Assembly (NCBI RefSeq): GCF_000511955.1
Contig: NZ_AZSU01000003.1
Coordinates: forward strand, 267,487-331,486
DNA from: [Clostridium] ultunense DSM 10521
GTDB taxonomy: Bacteria > Bacillota > Clostridia > Tissierellales > Tepidimicrobiaceae
Direction of reading: 5' to 3'
Length of the DNA stretch: 64,000 bases
The notes under the pieces were generated by a model, which saw nothing but the letters and a program-made list of their open reading frames with translations, was not told where the DNA came from and searched no databases. Positions 18,006 to 25,292 of the stretch are shown here, in pieces (the stretch's first letter is position 1; each line of letters starts with the position of its first letter). The translations under genes were made by a program, and so were the position numbers.

Positions 18006-18021
18006 AAAGCCCATAGGCTTT
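18006..18021 (-). terminator. Terminator downstream of the first DD-carboxypeptidase gene
   Basis: AAAGCC / GGCTTT stem with a 4-base loop followed on the minus strand by TTTC and seven T. It starts directly after the stop codon. Confidence 0.75.
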
Positions 18022-18022
18022 A

Positions 18023-19126
18023 TTAGCTTTGAATTTTCTTAATAAATCTTTTAATCATACCTAATTTTTCTACTTTTTCTTTTGATATAACTTTTCCCAT
18101 ATGGATAATCTGTCCATCTAAATATATAGTTATATCCCCAATAATTTCACCTTTGGCAATAGGAGCCTCTATAGCTTTAGGTAAGTTGAGATTGATCTTG
18201 ACTCTATCTAACTCTTCCTCTTTTAGGGGATATATAAAAGTATCTTGGGAAATTGCAGATACAAAATCTTTCTTTCCATTATTTATAGGAATTTTCTTGA
18301 AAAATTGTTCCTTTTCACATATTACATAAGTAGTAAAATTCTCAAACCCATAATCCATTAGCTTATAGCAGTCATTGAACCAATTACCATCGTTTAATGC
18401 TACTGCAATTAACTTGGTACCATTTCTTGTGGCACTGGTTACCAAACACCTACCTGCCCTGGTAGTATAACCAGTTTTTACTCCATCTCCTCCTTCATAT
18501 TCCCATAGGGTCTTATTTTTATTGTAGAATATATTATTTTTATTTCTATCTGCTTTCCAGGTTTTACTACTAACGATTTCGCTAAATTTCTCCAATTCCA
18601 TAGCTTTCGCTGTAATCAATGCTAGATCATATGCAGTAGAATAGTGATTATCATCATGGAGTCCATGGGGATTCATAAAATTAGTATTCTCAGCGCCTAT
18701 TTTCTTTGCCATATAATTCATCAATTTTATAAAGTCTTCAATATCTTTCCCAATATAATTTGCTATGGCCACAGCAGAATCGTTGCCAGATCTAAGCATT
18801 AAACCGTATAATAAATCCTCTAAGGTAATAATCTCCCCTTCTTCTAAATATATACTGGATCCTTCAATTCCTACAGCATTTCTATCTATTTTTATCTCCT
18901 CAGTTAATTTTCCCCTTTCTAAAGCTATTAAAGCCGTCATTATCTTTGTAGTACTTGCCATTGGTAATTTAATATAGGGATTATAACTAGCCAAAATTCT
19001 TTTTGATTGTGCGTCTATGAGCACTGCGCTTTGAGCGCTTATATCCGGTTCTTGACATAAAGCGATTTTCCCCCAAAATAAGTTTATTATTATAACAGAT
19101 ATAAGAATTTTTCTATTCAAGAACAA
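18023..19126 (-). CDS. D-alanyl-D-alanine carboxypeptidase (DacB-like)
   Basis: Serine peptidase (S11) that trims the terminal D-Ala of peptidoglycan stem peptides outside the cytoplasmic membrane. A signal peptide covers about 1-24. The active-site motifs are SxxK at Ser58-Lys61 (ASTTK), SGN at 113-115, and KTG in VKTGYT. The C-terminal PBP5_C-type domain follows (about 270-355). The position, next to rluB and gerW, resembles that of sporulation dacB of Bacillus, so a role in spore cortex synthesis is possible. Confidence 0.9.
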   Translation of the reverse strand: MFLNRKILISVIIINLFWGKIALCQEPDISAQSAVLIDAQSKRILASYNPYIKLPMASTTKIMTALIALERGKLTEEIKIDRNAVGIEGSSIYLEEGEIITLEDLLYGLMLRSGNDSAVAIANYIGKDIEDFIKLMNYMAKKIGAENTNFMNPHGLHDDNHYSTAYDLALITAKAMELEKFSEIVSSKTWKADRNKNNIFYNKNKTLWEYEGGDGVKTGYTTRAGRCLVTSATRNGTKLIAVALNDGNWFNDCYKLMDYGFENFTTYVICEKEQFFKKIPINNGKKDFVSAISQDTFIYPLKEEELDRVKINLNLPKAIEAPIAKGEIIGDITIYLDGQIIHMGKVISKEKVEKLGMIKRFIKKIQS

Positions 19127-19149
19127 ACCTCCCTAATAATAAAGTAATA

Positions 19150-19169
19150 GAAGCAGAATTTTCTGCTTC
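19150..19169 (-). terminator. Hairpin downstream of gerW
   Basis: GAAGCAGA / TCTGCTTC stem with a 4-base loop directly after the gerW stop, followed on the minus strand by TATTACTTTATT. The T stretch is interrupted, so termination may be partial and the downstream carboxypeptidase may be read through. Confidence 0.55.
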
Positions 19170-19613
19170 CTAAGTTGGATTATGAACATTATCTAAATTT
19201 ACAGTGCTATCAGAATATTTCTTTTCCTTACTCATTGACTGTTGGATACTGTCTGCCAGTTTAGTCATAAAATCAAATAAACTACTTAAAGCAGTATTTC
19301 CTTCATCCACAGTTAATAATTTAATTTGATTATTTCCTGCAACTATAAAGCCTACTGGTTGTACCGATACCCCAGCTCCACTACCACCACCGAAAGGGAG
19401 TTTTTCTTCATCAATTTCCCCTTCTTTTGTGTTTTTGATTTTATTAAACTCACTACCTCCAGATGCAAAACCAAAAGAAATCTTCGATACTGGAATAATA
19501 ACCAATCCGTCCGGTGACTGTACCGGATCTCCAATAATAGTATTTACATCTACCATTTCTTTTAAACTATTCATTGTAGTTTTCATTAAACCTTCTATTG
19601 GATGTTCTGCCAA
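19170..19613 (-). CDS. gerW: GerW (YtfJ) family sporulation protein
   Basis: 147-residue soluble protein of the YtfJ family, which in Bacillus is made in the forespore and is needed for normal germination. The N-terminal HPIEGLM and the central block PVSKISFGFASGG, followed by GGGSGAGVSVQPVGF, are family signatures. The start overlaps the end of the DUF2953 gene by 47 bp in another frame; this tight ytfI-ytfJ pairing is typical. Confidence 0.92.
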   Translation of the reverse strand: MAEHPIEGLMKTTMNSLKEMVDVNTIIGDPVQSPDGLVIIPVSKISFGFASGGSEFNKIKNTKEGEIDEEKLPFGGGSGAGVSVQPVGFIVAGNNQIKLLTVDEGNTALSSLFDFMTKLADSIQQSMSKEKKYSDSTVNLDNVHNPT

Positions 19614-20154
19614 TTACCTCACCACCTTTATTTGTTTTTCTCTGCCAAATCCATACAATTATAATATAAACCATTCTTATTTTTATTATGCAATCAAATA
19701 TTATTTCTAATTGATTTTTATTAAAAATTGGAATTACATTATAATTTAAATCCTCGACTTCTTTCTTAGATAACAAAAATCCTACTATAAGACTTTTTAA
19801 AAACCATAGACTACCTATAATAGTACCTACATAGAATGCATCTTCAAATCCTATCTTAGTTTCCCAATTTACCCTTTTAATAACTAACTTTTCCCAAATC
19901 ATATCGATAAACTCCTTATACTGGTCATCCTTATGGATAGATTTAATCCTATCTAAAAATCCTGTTTTATAATTTCTATCTTTTTTCTCCTTGTCGAAAG
20001 GATAAAATTCAGGTTTAAATATTCCAAATAGATAGGATGTGGTAATATTTAATCGACTACTGCCTTCTATATAATTGTATATAATCTTAAATTCCATTGG
20101 CATAATCAAGAGTATGATCATAAAAATCGGTACTACGCTCAATAAGCATTTCAT
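19567..20154 (-). CDS. DUF2953 membrane protein (YtfI-like)
   Basis: 195 residues with an N-terminal membrane segment (about 3-20, IFMIILLIMPMEF) and a hydrophobic region near 115-130. DUF2953 proteins are regularly encoded beside gerW (ytfI-ytfJ) in spore formers; the function is unknown, but co-expression in the forespore is likely. The C-terminus overlaps gerW by 47 bp. The assignment rests on the neighbour and on the general layout rather than on a strong motif. Confidence 0.75.
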   Translation of the reverse strand: MKCLLSVVPIFMIILLIMPMEFKIIYNYIEGSSRLNITTSYLFGIFKPEFYPFDKEKKDRNYKTGFLDRIKSIHKDDQYKEFIDMIWEKLVIKRVNWETKIGFEDAFYVGTIIGSLWFLKSLIVGFLLSKKEVEDLNYNVIPIFNKNQLEIIFDCIIKIRMVYIIIVWIWQRKTNKGGEVIGRTSNRRFNENYNE

Positions 20155-20207
20155 ATTTTCACTCCAAATTTATTTGGTTGCTACTATCTATATTTTCCAT
20201 AAAAAAA

Positions 20208-20235
20208 AGAATAATACATATATTTGTATTATTCT
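20208..20235 (-). terminator. Strong terminator at the end of scpB
   Basis: An 11-bp stem (AGAATAATACA / TGTATTATTCT) with a 6-base loop, followed on the minus strand by eight T. It overlaps the scpB stop codon and ends the M50-scpA-scpB transcript before the DUF2953/gerW pair. Confidence 0.88.
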
Positions 20236-20777
20236 TCTCCCTCATTTATCTCTTCATTTTTCAGTTCAAAATCCTTAAGAGACGGTAAATCATTTAAATT
20301 TTCTAATCCAAAATATCTTAGAAACTCCTTAGTAGTACCATATATAATTGGACGACCAGTCCTTTCTAATCTACCCTTTTCTTCAATCAAATTTTTATTC
20401 AGTAAGGTATCTAAAGCCTTATCACATCTTACACCTCTAATAGCTTCAATTTCATTCCTTGTTATAGGTTGTCTATATGCTATAATGGATAAAGTCTCTA
20501 AAGCTGCATTTGAAAGACTTTTATTGTTTTTTTCTTGTGACAATTTACTTATCCAATGGTAGTGTTCGGGCCTTGTTGATAGTTGATAGCTATCCTCTAT
20601 TCGTACTATCCTCAGCCCTCTTCTATTATAATTAAATTGGTCTATCATCTCATTTAATATATTTTTAGTTTCTTCTTCCTCTATTTCCAGAATATCAGAA
20701 ATATCCTTTAACGATAAAGGCTCCCCCCATATAAATAATAATGCTTCTATTATAGATTTAACCTCTTTTTTCTCCAT
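20229..20777 (-). CDS. scpB: Segregation and condensation protein B
   Basis: 182-residue ScpB, the double winged-helix subunit of the SMC-ScpAB condensin that compacts and segregates chromosomes. The segments EALLFIWGEPLSL, LSIIAYRQPITR and the C-terminal GRPIIYGTTKEFLRYFGL are standard. It is 3 bp after scpA in the same operon. The SMC partner gene is not in the window, as is usual. Confidence 0.95.
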   Translation of the reverse strand: MEKKEVKSIIEALLFIWGEPLSLKDISDILEIEEEETKNILNEMIDQFNYNRRGLRIVRIEDSYQLSTRPEHYHWISKLSQEKNNKSLSNAALETLSIIAYRQPITRNEIEAIRGVRCDKALDTLLNKNLIEEKGRLERTGRPIIYGTTKEFLRYFGLENLNDLPSLKDFELKNEEINEGEE

Positions 20778-20780
20778 AAT

Positions 20781-21530
20781 TTATACACCCTCTTTATCAT
20801 TCTCATAAATTATTATATCTGAAAAATTATCTTCTTGATAGATTCTAATATATTTAGTTCTAATAAGTTCAAGTAATGATAAAAATGTTACAACTATTTC
20901 CTTCCTATTAGGATTTTCACCTATTAGAGTACTGAATTTAACACTTTTTTTCTCTTTAAGTGAGTCCTTTATCTTTTCAATACATTCATCTAAAGTGTAT
21001 TCTTCCTTTTGGATTTCATTTATTTTTAGAGAAGTTTGGGTTTTTGTTCTTTTTTCTAATATGTTATTAAAGGCTTTAACCAATTCTTTTAAATCCATTT
21101 GTTCTAGATCTTCTTCTTCATTAATAAAATAGGACAGGTCTTCCTGAGGTTTATAATATACTTTGTTTTGCACCTTTTCTAGGTTGCGAAATTTGGTTGA
21201 TGCAAGCTTATATTTTTTGTATTCTACTAATTTCTTCACTAATTCTAATCTTGGATCAACATCATCCATTTTTAGTTGTTCATCTTCATCTTTATTATTC
21301 TTTTGGGGCAAAAGTAATTTTGATTTTATTTCTAATAGAGTAGCAGCCATAAGTAAGAAATCACTAGTTATCTCTAAATCTAGTTCTTCCATCCTGGCTA
21401 TATAATCTAAATATTGCTCTGTTATTTCGTTAATGGGTATATCATAAATATCAATCTGTGCCTTATCAATCAAATGTAGTAACAAATCCATTGGACCTTC
21501 AAAAGTTTCTAATACAATCTTGTAATCCAT
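20781..21530 (-). CDS. scpA: Segregation and condensation protein A
   Basis: ScpA kleisin that bridges the SMC heads. The N-terminal FEGPMDLLLHLI is the diagnostic SMC-neck binding motif, and KLLLPQ and the C-terminal winged helix (FLSLLELIRTKYI) follow. I chose the ATG at 21530 (reading MDYKIV) because GGGAG lies 7 bases upstream and it avoids overlap with the M50 gene; an ATG 21 bp upstream is possible. The length from this start is 249 residues. Confidence 0.94.
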   Translation of the reverse strand: MDYKIVLETFEGPMDLLLHLIDKAQIDIYDIPINEITEQYLDYIARMEELDLEITSDFLLMAATLLEIKSKLLLPQKNNKDEDEQLKMDDVDPRLELVKKLVEYKKYKLASTKFRNLEKVQNKVYYKPQEDLSYFINEEEDLEQMDLKELVKAFNNILEKRTKTQTSLKINEIQKEEYTLDECIEKIKDSLKEKKSVKFSTLIGENPNRKEIVVTFLSLLELIRTKYIRIYQEDNFSDIIIYENDKEGV

Positions 21531-21543
21531 AATAAAACTCCCA

Positions 21544-22137
21544 TTAAACAATTATTTTAATTAATATATTCAAACTTAAGTCAATAATTGGACCCAATAT
21601 TTTATTAATAGTATTTGTTGCAACTAATATAATTAAAATTAAATATAGATATCTCTCATTCTTGTAAAAAAGGTATTCATATTTGACCGGTAATAAACTA
21701 GCTAAAACCTTCGAACCATCTAAGGGCGGCAGAGGTAGTAAATTGAAGACCCCCAACATTAGATTATACCATAACATAATAATTAATATATTAAACAAAA
21801 TATTGCTTGATATTATATCCATAGATATTGTGAACCCAATAATTAATGCCATAATAAAATTAGAAAAAGGTCCGGCTAAGGATACGGCAATCATACCCCT
21901 TTTCCTATTTTTGAAGTTATTTGGGTTTATGGGCACAGGCTTGGCCCACCCGAACCTAAACAATAATAAAAAAATAAATCCAGTTATATCTAGGTGTTTA
22001 AGTGGGTTTATCGTTAACCTCCCTGCTTCCTTGGCTGTATTATCGCCTAATATATAGGCTACATAACCATGAGAAAACTCATGGATTATTATTGCTACTA
22101 ATAATCCTGGTAATCTAAATAAAAAATCATATCCCAT
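21544..22137 (-). CDS. Site-2 protease family protein (M50)
   Basis: 197-residue membrane metalloprotease of the YwhC/rhomboid-unrelated S2P type. The zinc-binding HEFSHGYVA (HExxH) is in the first membrane helix and NLLPLPPLDGSK carries the second conserved Asp region. Several hydrophobic helices span the membrane. The gene is usually next to scpA in clostridia and the ends nearly touch. The substrate is not known. Confidence 0.9.
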   Translation of the reverse strand: MGYDFLFRLPGLLVAIIIHEFSHGYVAYILGDNTAKEAGRLTINPLKHLDITGFIFLLLFRFGWAKPVPINPNNFKNRKRGMIAVSLAGPFSNFIMALIIGFTISMDIISSNILFNILIIMLWYNLMLGVFNLLPLPPLDGSKVLASLLPVKYEYLFYKNERYLYLILIILVATNTINKILGPIIDLSLNILIKIIV

Positions 22138-22167
22138 TATTTTCCTCTTTCTAATTTGAATTATTAG

Positions 22168-22191
22168 AACCTCGACTTATAAGCCGAGGTT
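22168..22191 (-). terminator. Hairpin downstream of dacF
   Basis: AACCTCG / CGAGGTT stem with an inner self-complementary CTTATAAG. It lies between the dacF stop and the M50 start. No clear T run follows, so it may be a weak terminator or a processing site. Confidence 0.5.
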
Positions 22192-22250
22192 TCACCATCT
22201 TTATTATATTCTATTATGTTTTAATATAAAATACAAATAAATATTTTATA

Positions 22251-23408
22251 TCATTTATTAATGAGAAAGTTTTTCAAAGTCTTCTTAAACATTTCCTTAA
22301 AACCTGCCTTATCCGCTTTAGCCTTAGATACTAATTTAATTCTATCAACTTCTACACCATCTAATTTAACTATCATTTGACCTATTTCTTGACCTTCATT
22401 AATAGGGCTTTCCAAGAATTCGGGTAATAATATTTCCTTGCTAATATTTCCACTATTCCCTTTTGGTAAAAGTATATAGCTATCTTTTTCTAAAACCGCC
22501 TCTATATATGGAATATCTCCTTTATGAACTTCTACTTTACCTAAAATATCACCTTTTTTCCCTATGGTAATGGAATCATAATTTGCAAATCCATAATCTA
22601 ACAACCTCATAGCTTCATCAAATCTAATTTTTGATGTTTCACTGCCCATTATAACGGCTATTAGCTGTAAATTTCCTCTTTTTGCTGAAGCAGCCAGGCA
22701 GAACCCTGCTTCCTTTGTAGAACCAGTTTTTATCCCCGTAGTACCTTCATATTCTTTTATAAGCCTATTGGTATTCACTAAACTCTGTACCTTATCCTTC
22801 TTTTTTCCTACGAGAATTTCATCCATATAAACAGTTAGCCAATTATGGATTTGCTTATGTTTTAATAGTTCTACCGACATTAACGCTACATCATATGCAG
22901 ATACATAGTGGTTTTCATCTGGAAGGCCTGAAGCATTCATGAAGCTTGTATTTTTCATGCCTAAGGATTTTGCTTTTTCGTTCATCATTTTAACAAATAT
23001 TTCTTCACTTCCGGCTATATGTTCAGCTAAAGCTGCCGAAGCATCATTGGCAGATCTAATAGTAATAGATTTAAACAAATCTTCCACAGTTTGGGTTTCC
23101 CCTTCTTCTAACCATAATTGACTACCTCCCATTCCTGCTGCATGTGAACTTATCCTAACTTGGTCAGTCAGATTAATTTTTCCCATCTCTAAAGCCTCCA
23201 TACCAAGTAAAAGAGTCATGATTTTGCTTACACTAGCAGGAGGTAACTTTTCATGAGGATTCTTTTCATATATAACTTCTCCTGTGTGATAATCCATGAG
23301 CAGGGCTGATTTGGCTTGAATATTTAATTCATCTTCTGCAAAAGCGATAGATGGAATAGTAAACCAAATTATTAATAGCAAAATTGTTGAAATTATTCTC
23401 CTATTCAC
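22251..23408 (-). CDS. dacF: D-alanyl-D-alanine carboxypeptidase DacF-like
   Basis: S11 carboxypeptidase with a signal peptide (about 1-25), SxxK at Ser59-Lys62 (ASVSK), SAN at 119-121, and KTG in IKTGST. The start is GTG at 23408: AGGAGG lies 7 bases before it, and an in-frame ATG 42 bp upstream has no SD. In Bacillus dacF is a forespore gene controlling spore peptidoglycan cross-linking and precedes spoIIA. Here spoIIA is not adjacent. A forespore-type promoter can be read at 23439-23468. Confidence 0.9.
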   Translation of the reverse strand: MNRRIISTILLLIIWFTIPSIAFAEDELNIQAKSALLMDYHTGEVIYEKNPHEKLPPASVSKIMTLLLGMEALEMGKINLTDQVRISSHAAGMGGSQLWLEEGETQTVEDLFKSITIRSANDASAALAEHIAGSEEIFVKMMNEKAKSLGMKNTSFMNASGLPDENHYVSAYDVALMSVELLKHKQIHNWLTVYMDEILVGKKKDKVQSLVNTNRLIKEYEGTTGIKTGSTKEAGFCLAASAKRGNLQLIAVIMGSETSKIRFDEAMRLLDYGFANYDSITIGKKGDILGKVEVHKGDIPYIEAVLEKDSYILLPKGNSGNISKEILLPEFLESPINEGQEIGQMIVKLDGVEVDRIKLVSKAKADKAGFKEMFKKTLKNFLINK

Positions 23409-23438
23409 TAGACAACCTCCTAAATCAATCTTTACTTT

Positions 23439-23468
23439 TATAATATCCATTCAAATCTTTAGTTATAC
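23439..23468 (-). promoter_or_regulatory. Candidate sigma-F (forespore) promoter of dacF
   Basis: On the minus strand the -35-like GTATA (23468-23464), 15 bases, then GGATATTATA (23448-23439). This fits the sigma-F consensus GYWTA-N15-GGnrAnAnTw except at two positions of the -10. It lies 30 bp upstream of the GTG start, just before the SD AGGAGG. dacF is a known sigma-F gene in Bacillus; the match here is my reading. Confidence 0.6.
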
Positions 23469-23615
23469 AAACTATTCTATAAAAGTAATAATATTCTATT
23501 AATTTTGCTAAATAAAAAAGCCTTCTCTCGAGTATTATAAGGAGTCCTATTTTGAAATCCATTTAGCTCAAGTTTTATCTAAAAGATATTTTTAGATGAG
23601 AATTTTCCTATTAGT

Positions 23616-23627
23616 TGTAAAAAACAC
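23616..23627 (+). repeat. Left terminal repeat of the IS
   Basis: TGTAAAAAACAC, exact inverted copy at 25275-25286. The TG/CA ends suit an IS3-type element. The boundary could instead lie near 23631, where a longer imperfect match begins. Confidence 0.65.
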
Positions 23628-23655
23628 GCAAAAAAACACCTTATGAATGACCATA

Positions 23656-23709
23656 CCCCCTTAAAGTTTACAGGTGAAATAATAAAAACCTGTTAAAACT
23701 TTAAGGGGG
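23656..23709 (+). promoter_or_regulatory. Hairpin covering the transposase ribosome binding site
   Basis: Arms 23656-23675 and 23688-23709 pair over 20 bp, with a 2-base bulge and a 12-base loop. The 3' arm contains the SD AAGGGGG (23703-23709), which lies 6 bases before the orfA ATG at 23716. In RNA coming from outside, the SD would be hidden. Comparable protection against read-through is known for IS10 and IS50. Confidence 0.7.
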
Positions 23710-23715
23710 TTTTGT

Positions 23716-24396
23716 ATGTCTGAAAGAAGTAAACATAGTGTAGAAATCAAACTGATAGCGGTAGAAAGATATCAGAATGGTGAATCTGCTACTAAATTAT
23801 CTAGAGGATTTGATGTAGATGTGAAAACCATTCGAATTTGGACTAAGAAGTATGAGACATTTGGTATTGATGGCATAAAGGAGAAAGGAACATGGACTAG
23901 GTATTCAATAGAATTGAAAATTGCTGCTGTTGAGGACTATCTAAATGGTAAAGGTTCTCTAAGAGATATTTGCACAAAATATGGAATAAGAAGTAATTCT
24001 TCTTTGAGAAAATGGATTTTGAAGTATAATACTAGTAAAGAATTAAAATCTTACCCGAAAGGAATTCAAAAATCCATGAAAAAAGGTCGTAAAACAACTT
24101 ATGAGGAAAGAATTGAGATAGCAAAATATTGCATAGAAAATAACTACAATTATTCAGAAACTGCAAAAATCTACGATGTTAGCTACCAGCAAGTCTACTC
24201 TTGGGTTAGAAAGCTTGAAGAATCTGGAGAACAAGGCTTAATCGATAGAAGAGGTAAATCAAAGGAAGAAACTTCTTTAACAAAAGAAGATAAATTAGCG
24301 ATTGAAATTAGAAAACTTAAGAAACAAAATAGAGAATTAGAAGTGGAGAATGCTCTGCTAAAAAAATTAGAGGAACTCGAGAAGAGGTATCGTTAG
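23716..24396 (+). CDS. IS3-family transposase OrfA
   Basis: 226-residue DNA-binding protein. Three helix-turn-helix units are visible: about 5-50 (VEIKLIAVERY), about 58-100 (IELKIAAVEDY), and about 115-165 (EERIEIAKYC). A leucine-zipper coiled coil follows (about 195-223, IRKLKKQNRELE). It binds the element ends and forms the N-terminus of OrfAB by -1 frameshifting. The sequence A-AAA-AAA at 24360-24366 lies 27 bases before the stop. The gene is intact. Confidence 0.9.
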   Translation: MSERSKHSVEIKLIAVERYQNGESATKLSRGFDVDVKTIRIWTKKYETFGIDGIKEKGTWTRYSIELKIAAVEDYLNGKGSLRDICTKYGIRSNSSLRKWILKYNTSKELKSYPKGIQKSMKKGRKTTYEERIEIAKYCIENNYNYSETAKIYDVSYQQVYSWVRKLEESGEQGLIDRRGKSKEETSLTKEDKLAIEIRKLKKQNRELEVENALLKKLEELEKRYR

Positions 24397-24407
24397 GCCG
24401 AGTTCCT
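24360..24407 (+). promoter_or_regulatory. Programmed -1 frameshift signal (slippery A7 and stem-loop)
   Basis: Seven A (24360-24366), read A-AAA-AAA in the orfA frame, are followed after 4 bases by a stem AGGAACTCG / CGAGTTCCT (24371-24379 with 24399-24407, 19-base loop) that surrounds the orfA stop. Slipping back one base enters the orfB frame directly and gives the usual REEVSLGR junction of IS150-type fusion transposases. Confidence 0.75.
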
Positions 24408-24416
24408 GCCTTTAGA

Positions 24417-25159
24417 ATGCACTCAGCCATAACTGAACTACATAACAAAGGCTACTCTATCTCTGAGTTATGTAGATGTGCAGGAATATCAAGACAAGCG
24501 TACTATCAATACAGAAATAGAAACAAATCAGAAAATGAAATTAAAAATACAAAATTAGTAGATGTAATATTAGAAGTTTATGAAGATGTTGAGAAGAATA
24601 ACTATGTAAAGTCTACTCCTGATTATGTAGCAGAGAACATACTAAATAGAGATTTTATTGCTAATAAGGCTAATAAAAAATGGGTTACCGATGTAACAGA
24701 ATTTAAATATGGAGCTAATAAAAAAGCATATTTAAGTGCAATTATGGATTTATATGATAACAGTATGGTAGCATTTAAAATCGGTCATTCAAACAATAAT
24801 CAGCTAGTATTTGATACACTAGAAGAAGCTATAAAAAACAATCCTAAAGCAAAGCCATTAATACATAGTGATCGTGGCTATCAATATACATCTTATGGGT
24901 TTAAGAGAATGCTAGAGCTTCAAGGGATGACTCAAAGCATGTCTAGACCAGGAAAATGCATTGATAATTGTCCAATGGAATCATTTTGGGTAAGATAAAA
25001 TCAGAAAGATATTATTTAAGATTTAAAAAAGAAGGATACAATACATTTGAAGAATTGGAAAAAGATATAGAAGATTATATAGAATTTTATAATAATGATA
25101 GACCACAGAAAAAATGTGATGGATTTGCACCAATAGAATATAGAATGATGGCTGCATAG
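24417..25159 (+). pseudogene. IS3-family transposase OrfB, frameshifted and internally deleted
   Basis: The catalytic domain has all three acidic residues (TDVTEF, HSDRGYQYT, PMESFW). Two lesions are visible. After PMESFW the frame needs one more base in the GGG at 24988-24990: as given it stops at 24998, and the rest (from GKIKSERYY to APIEYR) continues in another frame to 25159. Also, LEVYEDVEKN is joined directly to NYVKSTPDY, where relatives have an HTH_21 region of some 40-50 residues. Ribosomes would normally reach this frame from the A7 site, not by a separate start. Confidence 0.85.
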
Positions 25160-25161
25160 AA

Positions 25162-25187
25162 ATTTTACTGGGGTACCCCAGTAAAAT
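25162..25187. terminator. 26-bp perfect palindrome after the transposase, terminator-like
   Basis: ATTTTACTGGGGT and its exact complement follow the orfB stop at once. The T or A runs at both sides suit a bidirectional terminator that would end transposase RNA on the plus strand and stop RNA entering from pdp. A second hairpin (AGTAGGAT / ATCCTACT, 25194-25217) follows. Confidence 0.6.
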
Positions 25188-25274
25188 AAGAGAAGTAGGA
25201 TCTCTTTCAATCCTACTCATCTATAGCTTTTATTATTTCGACTGTAAACCTAAATGGGTTCAGGTCAAATTAAG

Positions 25275-25286
25275 GTGTTTTTTACA
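25275..25286 (-). repeat. Right terminal repeat of the IS
   Basis: Exact inverted copy of 23616-23627. It lies 7 bp from the pdp stop codon. Confidence 0.65.
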
Positions 25287-25292
25287 TACAGA

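Larger units (their letters stand above)
23616..25286 (+). mobile_element. IS3-family (IS150-like) insertion sequence, decayed
   Basis: Element of about 1.67 kb between dacF and pdp. Exact 12-bp end repeats TGTAAAAAACAC lie at 23616-23627 and, inverted, at 25275-25286. A second, longer match of ends begins at 23631 (AAAAAACACCTTA, inverted at 25271-25283). I see no clear target-site duplication. It contains orfA with a programmed-frameshift site and an orfB damaged by an internal deletion and a one-base frameshift. It has little coding overlap with the element at 1-518. GC content is close to that of the host. Confidence 0.85.

Noticed and set aside
19352-19534. Frame on the minus strand within gerW
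   Set aside because: It is a shadow of gerW in another frame, without an SD.
23600-23630. Target-site duplication of the IS
   Set aside because: Bases next to the two ends (AGT on the left, TAC on the right) do not match, so no duplication can be claimed.
25016-25220. Two minus-strand frames of about 65 codons at the IS right end
   Set aside because: They are antisense to OrfB and the palindromes and have no SD.
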